A stretch of DNA of 61,962 nucleotides from Desulfoscipio geothermicus (GTDB taxonomy: Bacteria > Bacillota > Desulfotomaculia > Desulfotomaculales > Desulfallaceae). The notes below the pieces were generated by a model. The model made no database searches, was not told the origin of the DNA, and saw only the letters and a program-made list of their open reading frames with translations. The number at the start of each line of letters is the position of its first letter. Positions within the stretch are counted from its first letter, which is position 1. This document shows positions 1-10,322 of this stretch, piece by piece. The stretch spans positions 1-61,962 of the forward strand of contig JAENYS010000014.1 in the NCBI GenBank assembly GCA_016841645.1, given 5' to 3'. The translations under genes were made by a program, and so were the position numbers.

Positions 1-16
1 AACGGGTGGTTTTATG

Positions 17-40
17 TTCGAAACGTATCCGTTTCGAACT
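17..40. repeat. Perfect inverted repeat at window edge
   Basis: The 10-base arms GTTCGAAACG and CGTTTCGAAC are separated by TATC. No U-tract follows on either strand, so it looks more like a protein-binding palindrome than a terminator. The gene it would serve lies outside the window or is the small minus-strand gene at 100-321. Confidence 0.4.
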
Positions 41-56
41 TGCTAAAGCAGATAAC

Positions 57-76
57 AAAACCCGGCCAAAGCCGGG
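57..76 (-). terminator. Rho-independent terminator
   Basis: Read on the minus strand, CCCGGC-TTTG-GCCGGG is followed by TTTTGTT. It lies just downstream of the stop of the small gene at 100-321 and probably ends its transcript. Confidence 0.7.
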
Positions 77-99
77 TATGTTACTATAGTTTTTTATCA

Positions 100-321
100 T
101 TATAGCCCGTGAATATCGTTTTGCACATCTTGGAGCAATATCTCATTTTTCTTAATGCGCGTTGATAAATCCTCAACACGCGCATCTTCGCCACGTTCTT
201 TTAGCTCGGCAAGTTCATCTTTGTTTTCTATGATTTCCTGTTCCATCTCGTAGGAAAAGTTAATTTTCTCATCAAAGTTCATGCCTTTTTGGTAGCGCTG
301 CCCAGGGTCACTGTAATCCAA
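100..321 (-). CDS. Small charged coiled-coil protein, unknown
   Basis: A 73-residue protein rich in Glu, Lys and Asp with no membrane segment. Residues from about 20 to 68 are predicted by eye to form a long charged helix or coiled coil. The ATG is preceded by a good GGAGGGG ribosome-binding site, and a terminator follows the stop, so it looks like a real monocistronic gene. I do not recognise a family. A second small charged helical protein of similar style lies at 54767-54970, but the sequences are not obviously related. Confidence 0.6.
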   Translation of the reverse strand: MDYSDPGQRYQKGMNFDEKINFSYEMEQEIIENKDELAELKERGEDARVEDLSTRIKKNEILLQDVQNDIHGL

Positions 322-477
322 GAATATCCCCTCCGCTTTTATGTTTTTATATATTGTGCCCGGGCTGCCAATTACTATGCATAATAAAAATTGACGGCCC
401 TAAACACAGGCTGGCATTTAAGGGCAAAAAGTTTTATAATCAACTTTAACCAACGCCGAGTCTTGGGAGGAATTACC

Positions 478-660
478 TTGAAAAATCAGCTGTCTTTATT
501 TGTTGCTATTATTGCCTTTATATTCGCCGCCGGCCTGATACTCATGAGTAAGCTGAAAATGCGCGGTAAGGTCGTACGCATTTGGCGTCTCATTACTATG
601 GCCCTTCTGGTAGCAGCTGCTTTTTTAGCTATGTTTGCACCGACGCTAAGCGGTAAATAA
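478..660 (+). CDS. Small two-helix membrane protein, unknown
   Basis: The TTG start at 478 is chosen because TTGGGAGGAATTACC sits just upstream; the frame is open further upstream without any ribosome-binding site. The 60-residue product has two hydrophobic segments (about residues 5-24 and 38-56) joined by a short basic loop (KLKMRGK), the pattern of a small inner-membrane hairpin. It is transcribed away from the gene at 100-321 and towards hppA, which lies on the opposite strand. No family or function is recognised. Confidence 0.55.
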   Translation: MKNQLSLFVAIIAFIFAAGLILMSKLKMRGKVVRIWRLITMALLVAAAFLAMFAPTLSGK

Positions 661-736
661 TGTTCTCGACGCCCGCCGAGTCACGGCAAAATTACCAAGC
701 CAGAAGCACTACATATATTTATATTGAACATGACAA

Positions 737-766
737 AGGCACCACTAGAAGGATGTAGTGGTGCCT
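737..766 (-). terminator. Probable terminator of hppA
   Basis: The 11-base arms AGGCACCACTA and TAGTGGTGCCT enclose an 8-base loop. On the minus strand the hairpin is followed by TTTGTC, a weak U-tract, 31 bases beyond the hppA stop. Confidence 0.6.
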
Positions 767-797
767 GTTCTCGACATTTAGCCCGGTTTTCTTCTTT

Positions 798-2951
798 TTA
801 CAGTCTGGTAAGCAGGGGACCAAGGATAAGGGAAATGGTACCTGCCACCTTGATCAACGGGTTCATAGCAGGACCGGAGGTATCTTTACAGGGATCGCCT
901 ACGGTATCACCAATAACCGCCGCCTGGTGAATCGGGTTGGGTTTGCCGTCAATTTTCTTACCGCCCAGGGCGCCGCCTTCAATGTATTTCTTAGCATTGT
1001 CCCAAGCACCGCCGGCGTTGGCCAGGAACAAGGCCAGCAGCACACCGGTGGTAGTCAAACCGGTCAGGAAACCGGCCAGCGCCATAGCACCAAGGCCGAA
1101 ACCAACGAGAGGCGGAACTACAACGGCTATAATGCCGGGAAAGATCATCTTGCTAATCGCAGAGCGGGTGGCGATGTCCACGCAGCGAGCATAATCAGGC
1201 TTGCCGGTACCTTCCATTATGCCGGGGATTTCCCGGAACTGGCGGCGAACTTCTTCCACCATTCCGAATGCTGCTTCACCCACCGCACGCATGGTGCGGG
1301 CGCCAATCAAGAAAGGTACTGCGCCGCCAATGAACACACCCACCAAAACCATAGGATCTGTTACGTTAACAATGAAGTTTCCATTGGTAGCCGCCAAGGC
1401 ATCTTGCATATTTGGATTATGCTTAACGCCGTCAATAAAAGCGCTAAACAGAGCCAGAGCGGTCAAAGCTGCGGAGCCAATTGCGAAACCTTTAGCAATA
1501 GCTGCAGTTGTGTTACCCACGGCATCCAATTTATCTGTTTTCTCACGTACTTCCGGGGGCAGCTCGGCCATTTCGGCGATACCACCGGCGTTGTCTGCCA
1601 CCGGACCAAAGGAGTCCATTGCCACAACCATACCGGCTGTAGAGAGCATGCCCATAGCCGCCATAGCAATTCCATAGATGGACCACAGGGCAGCATAGCC
1701 TTCAGGAGCGTACGACAACACGGACCAGAAGGAGAAGTAAATAGCTCCGGCAAAAACCAGCATGGGAATGAAGGTAGATTCCATACCCACTGCCAGCCCA
1801 TTAATGATATTGGTAGCCGGACCGGACTTGGAAGCTTCGGCAATTTTCAATACAGGAGGCTTATTGTTGGCCGTGTAATATTCGGTGAGCCAACCTACCG
1901 CCACGTTAACGATCAAACCGGCTGCAACAGCCATGAAAATACCGAACGATACATTACCGAAGGCCGCACCGGACGGTTCAGCGATACCGTTAACCGGAAA
2001 AACAGCCTTGGCTGCAAACCAAGTACCAATTAAGGTCATGACATTCGTGCTCCACAGACCTACGTTCAAAGCAGCCTGCGGGTTGCCGCCCTCATTGGTG
2101 CGCACAGTAAAGGTGCCAAGAATAGCAGCAATAATACCAATCGCGCCTACCAACAGCGGGAAGATTACACCGGAGAAACCAAACAGCGTGTTACCAATCA
2201 ACATGGCGGCGATGGTAGTAGCAGCATAAGATTCAAACAAGTCGGCACCCATACCGGCGGTATCACCAACATTGTCGCCAACGTTGTCGGCAATGGTAGC
2301 GGGGTTACGCGGATCGTCTTCCGGAATACCGGCTTCAACTTTACCTACCAGGTCGGCGCCCACATCGGCAGCTTTGGTATATATACCACCGCCAACCCTG
2401 GCGAAAAACGCAATAACAGATGCGCCAAAGGCAAAACTGTTAATAATCAGCGGGCTCTTGAAAATAATAAACAGCACGGAAACACCCAGCAGGCCTAAAC
2501 CCGCCACGGACAGTCCCATAACAGCGCCGGCCCGGAAGGAAACCTGTAAAGCTTTGCCCAGACCGAAACTACGGGCAGCTTCAGCGGTACGAGAGTTAGA
2601 TTTGGTGGTACTATTCATACCCAAATAACCGGCAATGGCAGAGCAAACCGCGCCCACCAGGAATGAAATAGCGGACGCCGGACCTACGGGCAGGTGGGAA
2701 CCCGGCCGTTGTTCAATAAAAAATCCGGCAATCCATAATAAAATAAAAATTACAAGTGCGAAGGGAGCAAGCGTTTTGTACTGGCGGTTCATATACGCCA
2801 TTGCACCTTCTTGAACAGCTTCCGAAAGCTGCTTCATTTTAGGTGTACCCATACTCTCTTTGAGAACTTGAGACATTGTAAAAAGGGCGAACAGCAAAGC
2901 CAGGGCACCTGCTCCAGCAGCATAGTAGGCCAACTTAATATCAAACTCCAA
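798..2951 (-). CDS. hppA: Membrane-bound ion-translocating pyrophosphatase
   Basis: This 717-residue integral membrane protein hydrolyses pyrophosphate and uses the energy to pump H+ or Na+ out of the cytoplasm. The family signatures are visible: [11 protein letters not shown] at about residues 196-206, EDDPRNP at 211-217, then NVGDNVGD and GADLFESY. About 16 hydrophobic segments are present and the length is typical. The segment [11 protein letters not shown] has Ala where K+-independent enzymes carry Lys, which points to the K+-dependent subclass; whether it pumps H+ or Na+ cannot be decided by eye. Translation starts at a TTG with AGGAGGG ten bases upstream. It is the last gene after pgk-tpiA-gpmI-eno-secG on the same strand, but the secG terminator suggests separate transcription. 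Confidence 0.96.
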   Translation of the reverse strand: MEFDIKLAYYAAGAGALALLFALFTMSQVLKESMGTPKMKQLSEAVQEGAMAYMNRQYKTLAPFALVIFILLWIAGFFIEQRPGSHLPVGPASAISFLVGAVCSAIAGYLGMNSTTKSNSRTAEAARSFGLGKALQVSFRAGAVMGLSVAGLGLLGVSVLFIIFKSPLIINSFAFGASVIAFFARVGGGIYTKAADVGADLVGKVEAGIPEDDPRNPATIADNVGDNVGDTAGMGADLFESYAATTIAAMLIGNTLFGFSGVIFPLLVGAIGIIAAILGTFTVRTNEGGNPQAALNVGLWSTNVMTLIGTWFAAKAVFPVNGIAEPSGAAFGNVSFGIFMAVAAGLIVNVAVGWLTEYYTANNKPPVLKIAEASKSGPATNIINGLAVGMESTFIPMLVFAGAIYFSFWSVLSYAPEGYAALWSIYGIAMAAMGMLSTAGMVVAMDSFGPVADNAGGIAEMAELPPEVREKTDKLDAVGNTTAAIAKGFAIGSAALTALALFSAFIDGVKHNPNMQDALAATNGNFIVNVTDPMVLVGVFIGGAVPFLIGARTMRAVGEAAFGMVEEVRRQFREIPGIMEGTGKPDYARCVDIATRSAISKMIFPGIIAVVVPPLVGFGLGAMALAGFLTGLTTTGVLLALFLANAGGAWDNAKKYIEGGALGGKKIDGKPNPIHQAAVIGDTVGDPCKDTSGPAMNPLIKVAGTISLILGPLLTRL

Positions 2952-2974
2952 TTATAATTACCCTCCTCTTCCCT

Positions 2975-3049
2975 CTAAATAAACATTCTTTCAACAAATA
3001 ACCACATCATTAATATAATACCCAAAACATTAATAGATCCGATATTCAC
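2975..3049 (-). CDS. Possible 24-residue leader micropeptide of hppA
   Basis: Between secG and hppA a perfect AGGAGGTGA lies at about 3046-3054 (minus strand), and the frame running through its GTG encodes a 24-residue, almost wholly hydrophobic peptide containing LGIILMMWLFVERMF before a TAG. The GTG is too close to the Shine-Dalgarno core for a normal start and no ATG has good spacing, so the start is unresolved. It may be a small membrane peptide made with the pyrophosphatase, or the AGGAGG may be chance. Confidence 0.25.
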   Translation of the reverse strand: MNIGSINVLGIILMMWLFVERMFI

Positions 3050-3131
3050 CTCCTAAAAATTTTTTTGCAAGAATTATAACATAGTAAATAATATTATCAA
3101 TAGTAAATATTGCCTGGCAATAAACTTAAAT

Positions 3132-3157
3132 AAAAATCCGGGAATACCCCGGATTTT
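3132..3157 (-). terminator. Terminator at the secG stop
   Basis: AAAAATCCGGG and CCCGGATTTTT form a strong symmetrical hairpin with A and T runs on both sides. It overlaps the last base of the secG stop codon and would work in both directions. Confidence 0.75.
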
Positions 3158-3399
3158 TATCTGGCTAAAACTACAAGTATCAATGAAACGGCAGCGAAAG
3201 CAATAGCTACAAATACAGTAATTTTAGCAAGAAAGTCATCCAATCCTTTTTTCTTGCCGAAAAAAGTTTCAGCGCCTCCGGCAATGGATCCCGATAAACC
3301 TGCGCTTTTACCGGATTGCAATAAGATTACTGTTATTAACCCTATGCTGAGGATTACTAGAAGCACAGTTAAAATAATTTCCCCGACAGCCAATTTCAC
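3157..3399 (-). CDS. secG: Protein translocase subunit SecG
   Basis: An 80-residue protein with two transmembrane helices (about residues 6-27 and 58-79). The central segment [25 protein letters not shown] has the SecG hallmark LQ-GK-GGLSG...GG...FG. SecG assists SecYEG in protein export. The upstream AAGGGGGA allows a GTG start at 3399 or a TTG six bases later with better spacing, so the N-terminus is uncertain by two residues. It follows eno, as in many Gram-positive genomes. Confidence 0.9.
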   Translation of the reverse strand: MKLAVGEIILTVLLVILSIGLITVILLQSGKSAGLSGSIAGGAETFFGKKKGLDDFLAKITVFVAIAFAAVSLILVVLAR

Positions 3400-3452
3400 T
3401 CCCCCTTATTAACATAAAAACATTTTAATATACCGGAGTAGATAAAGCAACA

Positions 3453-3470
3453 CTTGTTCCGAAGAACAAG
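3453..3470 (-). other. UUCG-tetraloop hairpin between eno and secG
   Basis: On the minus strand CTTGTTC-TTCG-GAACAAG forms a 7-bp stem closed by a stable C(UUCG)G loop. There is no U-tract. It lies in the 97-base eno-secG gap and could act in mRNA processing or partial termination. Confidence 0.4.
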
Positions 3471-3496
3471 GATAATATAGCACGGGAGTGCCGGGG

Positions 3497-4783
<1,287 letters not shown>

Positions 4784-4843
4784 TTAATTACCTCCTCGGA
4801 ACATATTGGCTTTTATATTTTCAACATTCAACACCCGGCGGCA

Positions 4844-6391
4844 CTAATTTGAATCCAGCAGACTGTGTCCCGTCATCTCGGGTGGTTTTTCTGTATTGAG
4901 CAGGTGCAGCACTGTGGGGGCCAGGTCTTCCAGGCGCCCGAGTCGTAACTTAGAATTTTTATATTTTTCGTTCACCAGTATAAATGGCACGGGGTCTGTA
5001 GTATGGGCCGTGAATGGCTCCCCGTTTTCATCAATCATAATTTCAGCGTTGCCGTGGTCAGCGGTGATCAGCGCAAGACCGCCCGCCTCCTGCACGGCCT
5101 GCACTCCCCGGCCGATACACCGGTCTACCGTTTCCACAGCTTGAATGGCTGCGGAAAGTATCCCGGTATGCCCTACCATATCCGGGTTGGCATAATTAAC
5201 TATAATTACGTCATAAACTTGTTCTTTTATTTTATCCAACAAAACATCGGTCACTTTCTCAGCGCTCATTCCAGGCTGCATATCATAGGTGGCCACGCCG
5301 GGTGACGGTACTAATATCCGGTCTTCACCCTCATTCGGCTTTTCCACACCACCGTTGAAAAAAAAGGTGACATGAGCGTATTTTTCAGTTTCCGCCAATC
5401 GCAATTGTTTAAGATTATGGTAGCTAAGCACTTCGCCCAAAGTGTTGATAAGCACCTGGGGACGGTAGGCCACCGGGGCATCGATGGTTTTATCGTACTG
5501 GGTCATACATACATAATGTACCAAAGGCCGGTTGGCCGGACGCTCAAAGCCTTCAAAATCATCGTCCACAAAAGCACGGGTGATTTGTCTGGCCCGGTCC
5601 GGCCGAAAGTTAAAGAAAATAATGGAATCACCTTTAGCCACCCGTCCTACGGGATAACCTTGTCCGTCTACCACCACGGTGGGTTTGACAAATTCATCGG
5701 TTTCCCGGCGTTCGTAAGCCTGCTCCAATGCTTCCAAGGCCGATGAGGCCCGGTACCCCTCACCCCGTATCATGGCATAATAAGCAGCCTTGGTACGCTC
5801 CCAACGATGATCCCGGTCCATGGCATAATAGCGCCCCATTACTGTGGCCACCTGCCCGGTTTTCAATTTATTCATGCGTCCTGTAAGGGGTATTATGTAT
5901 TCCCGCGCGTTGGCAGGGGGCACATCCCGGCCATCCAGGAAAGCATGCACAAATACACGTGACAAACCCTGATCACGGGCCAACTCTAAAAGTGCATACA
6001 AATGTTCAATATGGCTATGCACACCACCGTCAGAAAGCAAACCCATCAAATGCAGGGCAGATTGACGCTCCCGTACCTTATCCATGGCCTCAAGCAAGAC
6101 CGGGTTATCGTAAAAGGTGTGTTCCCGAATAGCCTTGCTAATTCTGGTCAATTCCTGGTAGACCACTCGCCCGGCACCTATGTTTAAATGCCCCACCTCG
6201 GAATTGCCCATTTGCCCTTCGGGCAGCCCCACATCCTCACCGGAAGTGCCCAGCACAGTATGAGGATATTGGGCGAACAGTTTGTCCATGTTAGGCTTGT
6301 TAGCCAGGGCAATAGCATTGCCCCGGCTTTTTTCACACAAGCCCCAGCCATCTAAGATAAAGAGCACCAAAGGGCGCTTATTGGTAGCCAA
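4844..6391 (-). CDS. gpmI: Phosphoglycerate mutase, 2,3-BPG-independent
   Basis: This 515-residue enzyme of the alkaline phosphatase superfamily interconverts 3- and 2-phosphoglycerate with two metal ions (Mn2+ in relatives). The metal-binding Asp in FILDGWG (about residue 14) and the catalytic Ser in MGNSEVGHLNIG (about residue 64) are present, as are the HAFLDGRD segment and the C-terminal TADHGNAE. The reading frame is intact. It is 20 bases downstream of tpiA in the triose-phosphate operon. Confidence 0.97.
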   Translation of the reverse strand: MATNKRPLVLFILDGWGLCEKSRGNAIALANKPNMDKLFAQYPHTVLGTSGEDVGLPEGQMGNSEVGHLNIGAGRVVYQELTRISKAIREHTFYDNPVLLEAMDKVRERQSALHLMGLLSDGGVHSHIEHLYALLELARDQGLSRVFVHAFLDGRDVPPANAREYIIPLTGRMNKLKTGQVATVMGRYYAMDRDHRWERTKAAYYAMIRGEGYRASSALEALEQAYERRETDEFVKPTVVVDGQGYPVGRVAKGDSIIFFNFRPDRARQITRAFVDDDFEGFERPANRPLVHYVCMTQYDKTIDAPVAYRPQVLINTLGEVLSYHNLKQLRLAETEKYAHVTFFFNGGVEKPNEGEDRILVPSPGVATYDMQPGMSAEKVTDVLLDKIKEQVYDVIIVNYANPDMVGHTGILSAAIQAVETVDRCIGRGVQAVQEAGGLALITADHGNAEIMIDENGEPFTAHTTDPVPFILVNEKYKNSKLRLGRLEDLAPTVLHLLNTEKPPEMTGHSLLDSN

Positions 6392-6411
6392 AACATTTCC
6401 TCCTCAATAAC

Positions 6412-7173
6412 CTACAACGCATTTTTTATAATACCGGTGAAACTGTCGACTTCCAGGCTGGCACCGCCCACCAGCGCCCCGTCAATATCGGGCTGAGCCA
6501 TTAATTCAGCGGTATTGCCCGGCTTGACACTGCCCCCGTACTGGATTCGGACCGCCTGAGCCGCTATTTCACCAAACATATTGCGCAGCAAACCCCGGAT
6601 GAACCGGTTCACCTGCTGGGCATCGGCGGCTGATGCCGTGCGCCCGGTGCCGATAGCCCATACAGGTTCGTAAGCAACTACCAGTCCGGCAGCCTGCCGG
6701 GCAGTCAATCCAGCCAGAGAGCCTTCTACCTGGCGGCGCACAACTTCTTCCGTAGTGCCCGACTCCCGCTCCTCCAGCCGCTCGCCGACACAAACAATGG
6801 GAATTAAATCATGAACCAGCGCGGCATGCACCTTTTTATTCACCACCGCATCAGTTTCCCCGAAATACTGCCGGCGCTCCGAATGGCCCAGTATAACATA
6901 ACGACAACCGATCTCTTTTAACATTCCGGGAGCAACTTCTCCAGTGTACGCACCCTCGTCCTCCCAGTACATGTTCTGGGCTCCCAGGGCAATGCCGGAT
7001 CCATGGTCCCGCAACTGTCCGGCCACCGCCGCCAGGGCGGTAAATGGCGGGCATACCACCATTTCCACCCCTTCGATTCCGGCTACCCGGCCCGCCAACT
7101 CACTCACAAAATTGACCGCCTCGCCAACGGTCTTGAACATTTTCCAGTTACCCGCTATGATGGGTACACCCAT
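6412..7173 (-). CDS. tpiA: Triosephosphate isomerase
   Basis: This 253-residue TIM barrel interconverts dihydroxyacetone phosphate and glyceraldehyde-3-phosphate. Diagnostic elements are GNWKMFKT at residues 8-15, VILGHSERRQYFGE with the catalytic His, VVAYEPVWAIGTG with the catalytic Glu, and IQYGGSVKPGN and ALVGGASL for phosphate binding. The ATG overlaps the 3' end of pgk by 19 bases, with AGAGGAG inside pgk as its ribosome-binding site, so the two are probably translationally coupled. Confidence 0.97.
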   Translation of the reverse strand: MGVPIIAGNWKMFKTVGEAVNFVSELAGRVAGIEGVEMVVCPPFTALAAVAGQLRDHGSGIALGAQNMYWEDEGAYTGEVAPGMLKEIGCRYVILGHSERRQYFGETDAVVNKKVHAALVHDLIPIVCVGERLEERESGTTEEVVRRQVEGSLAGLTARQAAGLVVAYEPVWAIGTGRTASAADAQQVNRFIRGLLRNMFGEIAAQAVRIQYGGSVKPGNTAELMAQPDIDGALVGGASLEVDSFTGIIKNAL

Positions 7174-8402
7174 GACACACTCTCCTCTGGATACTGCGAA
7201 AACACCTCGCTCCGGTCTATTTCTTGTATGGCCGTCAACCCGGGCATTTCTTGGCCCTCCAAAAATGCTAGTGACGCGCCGCCGCCGGTGGAGACATGCG
7301 TAATTTTATCGGCCACCCCGGCCTTTTCCACCGCCGCCGCCGAATCACCGCCTCCGATGATAGTAATAGCCTTAAGATCCGCCAGTGCCCGGGCAATTGC
7401 CATTGTACCGTTGGCAAATGGTTCCATTTCAAATACACCCATCGGACCATTCCATAGCACGGTTGCAACCTTATCAAATTGTGCGGTAAACTTTTGCACG
7501 GTCTCCGGTCCTATATCCAGTATCATACTATCCTTGGGTACAGCGTTCACCGGAACCACTTGGGCTTCGGCATTGGGAGACATTTCCCGGGCCACCACCA
7601 CATCCACGGGCAGCACAAGTTCTACACCTTTATCCCGGGCATTTTGCATCAACTGCCCGGCCAACTCTACTTTATCTGCTTCCAAAAATGATTTGCCTAT
7701 TTCAAGACCGCTAGCCTTAAGAAAGGTATTCGCCATACCACCGCCAATTAACAGGGTGGATACCTTATCCAATAAATTGTTAATTACAGTAATTTTATCC
7801 GAAACCTTGGCCCCGCCCATAATAGCCACAAAGGGACATTTCGGCGAACTCAGCACCTGTCCCAACATGCTAATTTCCTTATCCATTAAAAGACCGGCCA
7901 CTACAGGGAGAAATTGCGCAACCCCGTAATTGGACGCATGTGCCCGGTGAACCATGCCAAAGGCATCATCTACCAGCACTTCAGCCAGAGAGGCCAACTG
8001 GCGGGCAAAACCGGCATCGTTTGCTTTTTCCTCGGGATGAAATCGCAGGTTCTCAAGCAGCAGCACTTCTCCTTCCCCAAGCTGACTCACCGCCTGCTGA
8101 GCTTGCTCTCCAACACAGTCGTCGGCCTTTTGCACTGGAACCCCCAGCAGCCGTTCAAGACAGGCGGCCACAACATCCATCCGGAAAATTTTATTTGACT
8201 GCCCACCCTTTGGCCTACCCAGATGCGACATTAATATTATCTTAGCTTTTTCGTCAATAAGATACTTTATAGTAGGCAACGTCGCCTTGACACGAGTATC
8301 GTCGGTAACATTGCCCTTTTTATCTAAAGGCACATTGAAATCCACCCGTACCAGCACCCGCTTGCCGGACACATTCACATCCCGGATTGTCTTTTTGGAC
8401 AT
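7155..8402 (-). CDS. pgk: Phosphoglycerate kinase
   Basis: PGK makes ATP from 1,3-bisphosphoglycerate. Visible motifs are VLVRVDFNVPLD near the N-terminus, SHLGRPKGG, AFGMVHRAHAS, the hinge VLWNGPMGVFE and IIGGGDSAAAVE near the C-terminus. The ATG at 8402 follows AAGGAGGGAGATTTT; an upstream in-frame start lacks a ribosome-binding site. The product is 415 residues. After the usual end near LEGQEMPGLTAI it carries about 20 extra residues (to SWVYPS) that run into tpiA. gapA and cggR, often directly upstream of pgk in this group, are not here. Confidence 0.97.
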   Translation of the reverse strand: MSKKTIRDVNVSGKRVLVRVDFNVPLDKKGNVTDDTRVKATLPTIKYLIDEKAKIILMSHLGRPKGGQSNKIFRMDVVAACLERLLGVPVQKADDCVGEQAQQAVSQLGEGEVLLLENLRFHPEEKANDAGFARQLASLAEVLVDDAFGMVHRAHASNYGVAQFLPVVAGLLMDKEISMLGQVLSSPKCPFVAIMGGAKVSDKITVINNLLDKVSTLLIGGGMANTFLKASGLEIGKSFLEADKVELAGQLMQNARDKGVELVLPVDVVVAREMSPNAEAQVVPVNAVPKDSMILDIGPETVQKFTAQFDKVATVLWNGPMGVFEMEPFANGTMAIARALADLKAITIIGGGDSAAAVEKAGVADKITHVSTGGGASLAFLEGQEMPGLTAIQEIDRSEVFSQYPEESVSWVYPS

Positions 8403-8735
8403 AAAATCTCCCTCCTTCAGAAATATTAATAACATATCACCAATAAGAAAGCGCATCTACAATGGAGAAATGTGCGTCAACATTATAACCGGAGGAACAC
8501 GAGTGGAAGTTCGCCGTATTTAGTATGCCCTTTAATTTTTCTCGAATGCATTTTGCATTTATTTCCTCCCGTTTTACTTTTTCTGAGTTTTTTCATCACC
8601 ACTATTACAACTGCTATTTTCAATAGTATACATCAGTAGTAATTATTTAATCAAATATGTTATACTCTATTCGATCATTCATATATTAGTTCCTTCTTTT
8701 ATGTATACAAGAATACAAAAAAAAACAAAAAAAAA
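8403..8735. other. Leader and spacer between rpoN and pgk
   Basis: No convincing gene. On the minus strand a TATAAT (8482-8487) and a TTGACG (8475-8480) lie 75-85 bases before the pgk start, but neither has a well-spaced partner, so the promoter of the glycolytic operon is not resolved. The stretch 8530-8735 is AT-rich and otherwise featureless. Confidence 0.4.
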
Positions 8736-8752
8736 GAACCGCTAAGCGATTC
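8736..8752 (-). terminator. Terminator of rpoN
   Basis: On the minus strand GAATCGC-TTA-GCGGTTC is followed by a run of nine T and further T-rich sequence, just after the rpoN stop. This separates the rpoN transcript from the glycolytic operon. Confidence 0.85.
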
Positions 8753-8766
8753 CTCTTTATTTATGT

Positions 8767-10197
8767 TTAATACCGTTTTCTTTTTCTAATAGGTGGTATA
8801 TTCATCTCATCACGATATTTGGCCACTGTCCGCCGGGAAATCTTAACGCCGCGCGTGTTAAACATATCTGCAATCTGCTGGTCGTTTAACGGCGTTTTGG
8901 TATCTTCCCCATCGACAATCTCTTGCAAGGTTTTTTTAATGCTCTCGGCAGAAACCGCAGACCCTTCAATGCTGCTCAAACCTGAAGAAAAAAAGTATTT
9001 CATTTCAAAGACACCCAGGGGAGTCTGAATATATTTATTCGATGTTGCTCTGGATACAGTGGACTCATGCAGGCCTACAATATCGGCCACTGTCTTGAGA
9101 TTTAGCGGTTTTAAATGTTTAACCCCATAGTCCAGAAAGTCACGCTGCAATTCAATAAGGCATTTAGTAACCTTGTACAGAGTCAGGCGGCGCTGTTCGA
9201 TACTTTTAATTAACCAGGCCGCAGCATTTAGTTTATTCTCCACAAATTTTTTAGTCCGGCTGTCACCCTTACTCTGGCCCAAAACAGCACGGTATGTGTT
9301 GTTGATAGTTAAACGGGGCACGGAATTATCATTAGTGATAATTTCATATTCGCCATCCACTTTATTTAAAACAATATCCGGCACAATATAACGATTATCA
9401 CTTAAGCTGCTGAAATTGCGCCCGGGTTTAGGATCTAAAGTTTTCAATAAATCAGCCACCCGCTGGACCTCTTGCACCGACACACCCAACACTTGAGCGA
9501 TACGATTGTACTTGCCGTCTGCCAGGTCGGAAAGGTAGCTTTCCACTACCACGCAGACCAGTAGGTCATCATCCAAGTTCAGGTATTTCAATTGCAACAG
9601 CAGGCATTCCTGCAACGAACGGGCCCCCACCCCCGGCGGGTCGAAAGTTTGTACAATTTTTAAAGCATCCAGTACCTCACTAATTGAGGCACCCACTTGT
9701 TTTGCTATTTCATTAATTGAATAACTAAGATAACCATGATCGTTGATATTCCCGATGATATATTCAGCAATGACTCTGTTACGCTCAGTACACTTAACCA
9801 AGCCGAGCTGACGCATCAGATATTCCATTAAATTCGGTGCAATGCTTATATAATTTTCATAGCTGTAATCATTTTGTTCCCGACACATTTCGGACCGTGT
9901 CATTCCCAGGTCGCTGCTGTCTTGAAAATAATCCTGCCAGTCTATATCATATTCATTTTCCCTTTCTTTTTCCTTATCCTCTTCCTTAATTTCCGATTCG
10001 GCAAGTGACTGCCCTTCAATGTTCTCACTTTCGAAATCTTCCCCGATTTCCAGCAGAGGATTCTCCTGGAGCTGCTGTTCCACGTACGTACCCAGTTCCA
10101 AGGAAGAAAACTGTAAAATAGCAATGGCTTGGCGCAATTCGGGAGTCATAATTAGTTTTTGAGTTTGTACAACATCAAGCACATAACCCATGCGCAT
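8767..10197 (-). CDS. rpoN: RNA polymerase sigma-54 factor
   Basis: Sigma-54 directs RNA polymerase to -24/-12 promoters that need AAA+ activators. The 476-residue protein has the Gln/Leu-rich activator-interacting region I (TPELRQAIAILQFSSLELGTY, about residues 17-37), an acidic linker near residues 55-85, the core-binding domain, a helix-turn-helix around GLHESTVSRATSNKYI, and the C-terminal RpoN box, here SRRTVAKYRDEM, in place of the usual ARRTVAKYREEL. The ATG at 10197 follows GAGGGGG. It lies between whiA and the glycolytic genes and has its own terminator. No sigma-54 activator gene is visible in the window. Confidence 0.96.
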   Translation of the reverse strand: MRMGYVLDVVQTQKLIMTPELRQAIAILQFSSLELGTYVEQQLQENPLLEIGEDFESENIEGQSLAESEIKEEDKEKERENEYDIDWQDYFQDSSDLGMTRSEMCREQNDYSYENYISIAPNLMEYLMRQLGLVKCTERNRVIAEYIIGNINDHGYLSYSINEIAKQVGASISEVLDALKIVQTFDPPGVGARSLQECLLLQLKYLNLDDDLLVCVVVESYLSDLADGKYNRIAQVLGVSVQEVQRVADLLKTLDPKPGRNFSSLSDNRYIVPDIVLNKVDGEYEIITNDNSVPRLTINNTYRAVLGQSKGDSRTKKFVENKLNAAAWLIKSIEQRRLTLYKVTKCLIELQRDFLDYGVKHLKPLNLKTVADIVGLHESTVSRATSNKYIQTPLGVFEMKYFFSSGLSSIEGSAVSAESIKKTLQEIVDGEDTKTPLNDQQIADMFNTRGVKISRRTVAKYRDEMNIPPIRKRKRY

Positions 10198-10322
10198 TAG
10201 CCAAATACCCCCTCAATTATTCAAACATATAAAATCTTAATTCGACATACACTAGCAAAAATCCTGCCTGTTTTTTATATTTCAGTAAACCGGAATAAAT
10301 TTTTAGGTTATCTTTGAACTAA

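Noticed and set aside
724-930. 68-residue plus-strand frame
   Set aside because: It overlaps the hppA terminator and 3' end with no ribosome-binding site.
927-2033. 368-residue plus-strand frame
   Set aside because: It is antisense to hppA, His/Cys/Asn-rich, with no ribosome-binding site; it is a shadow of the pyrophosphatase gene.
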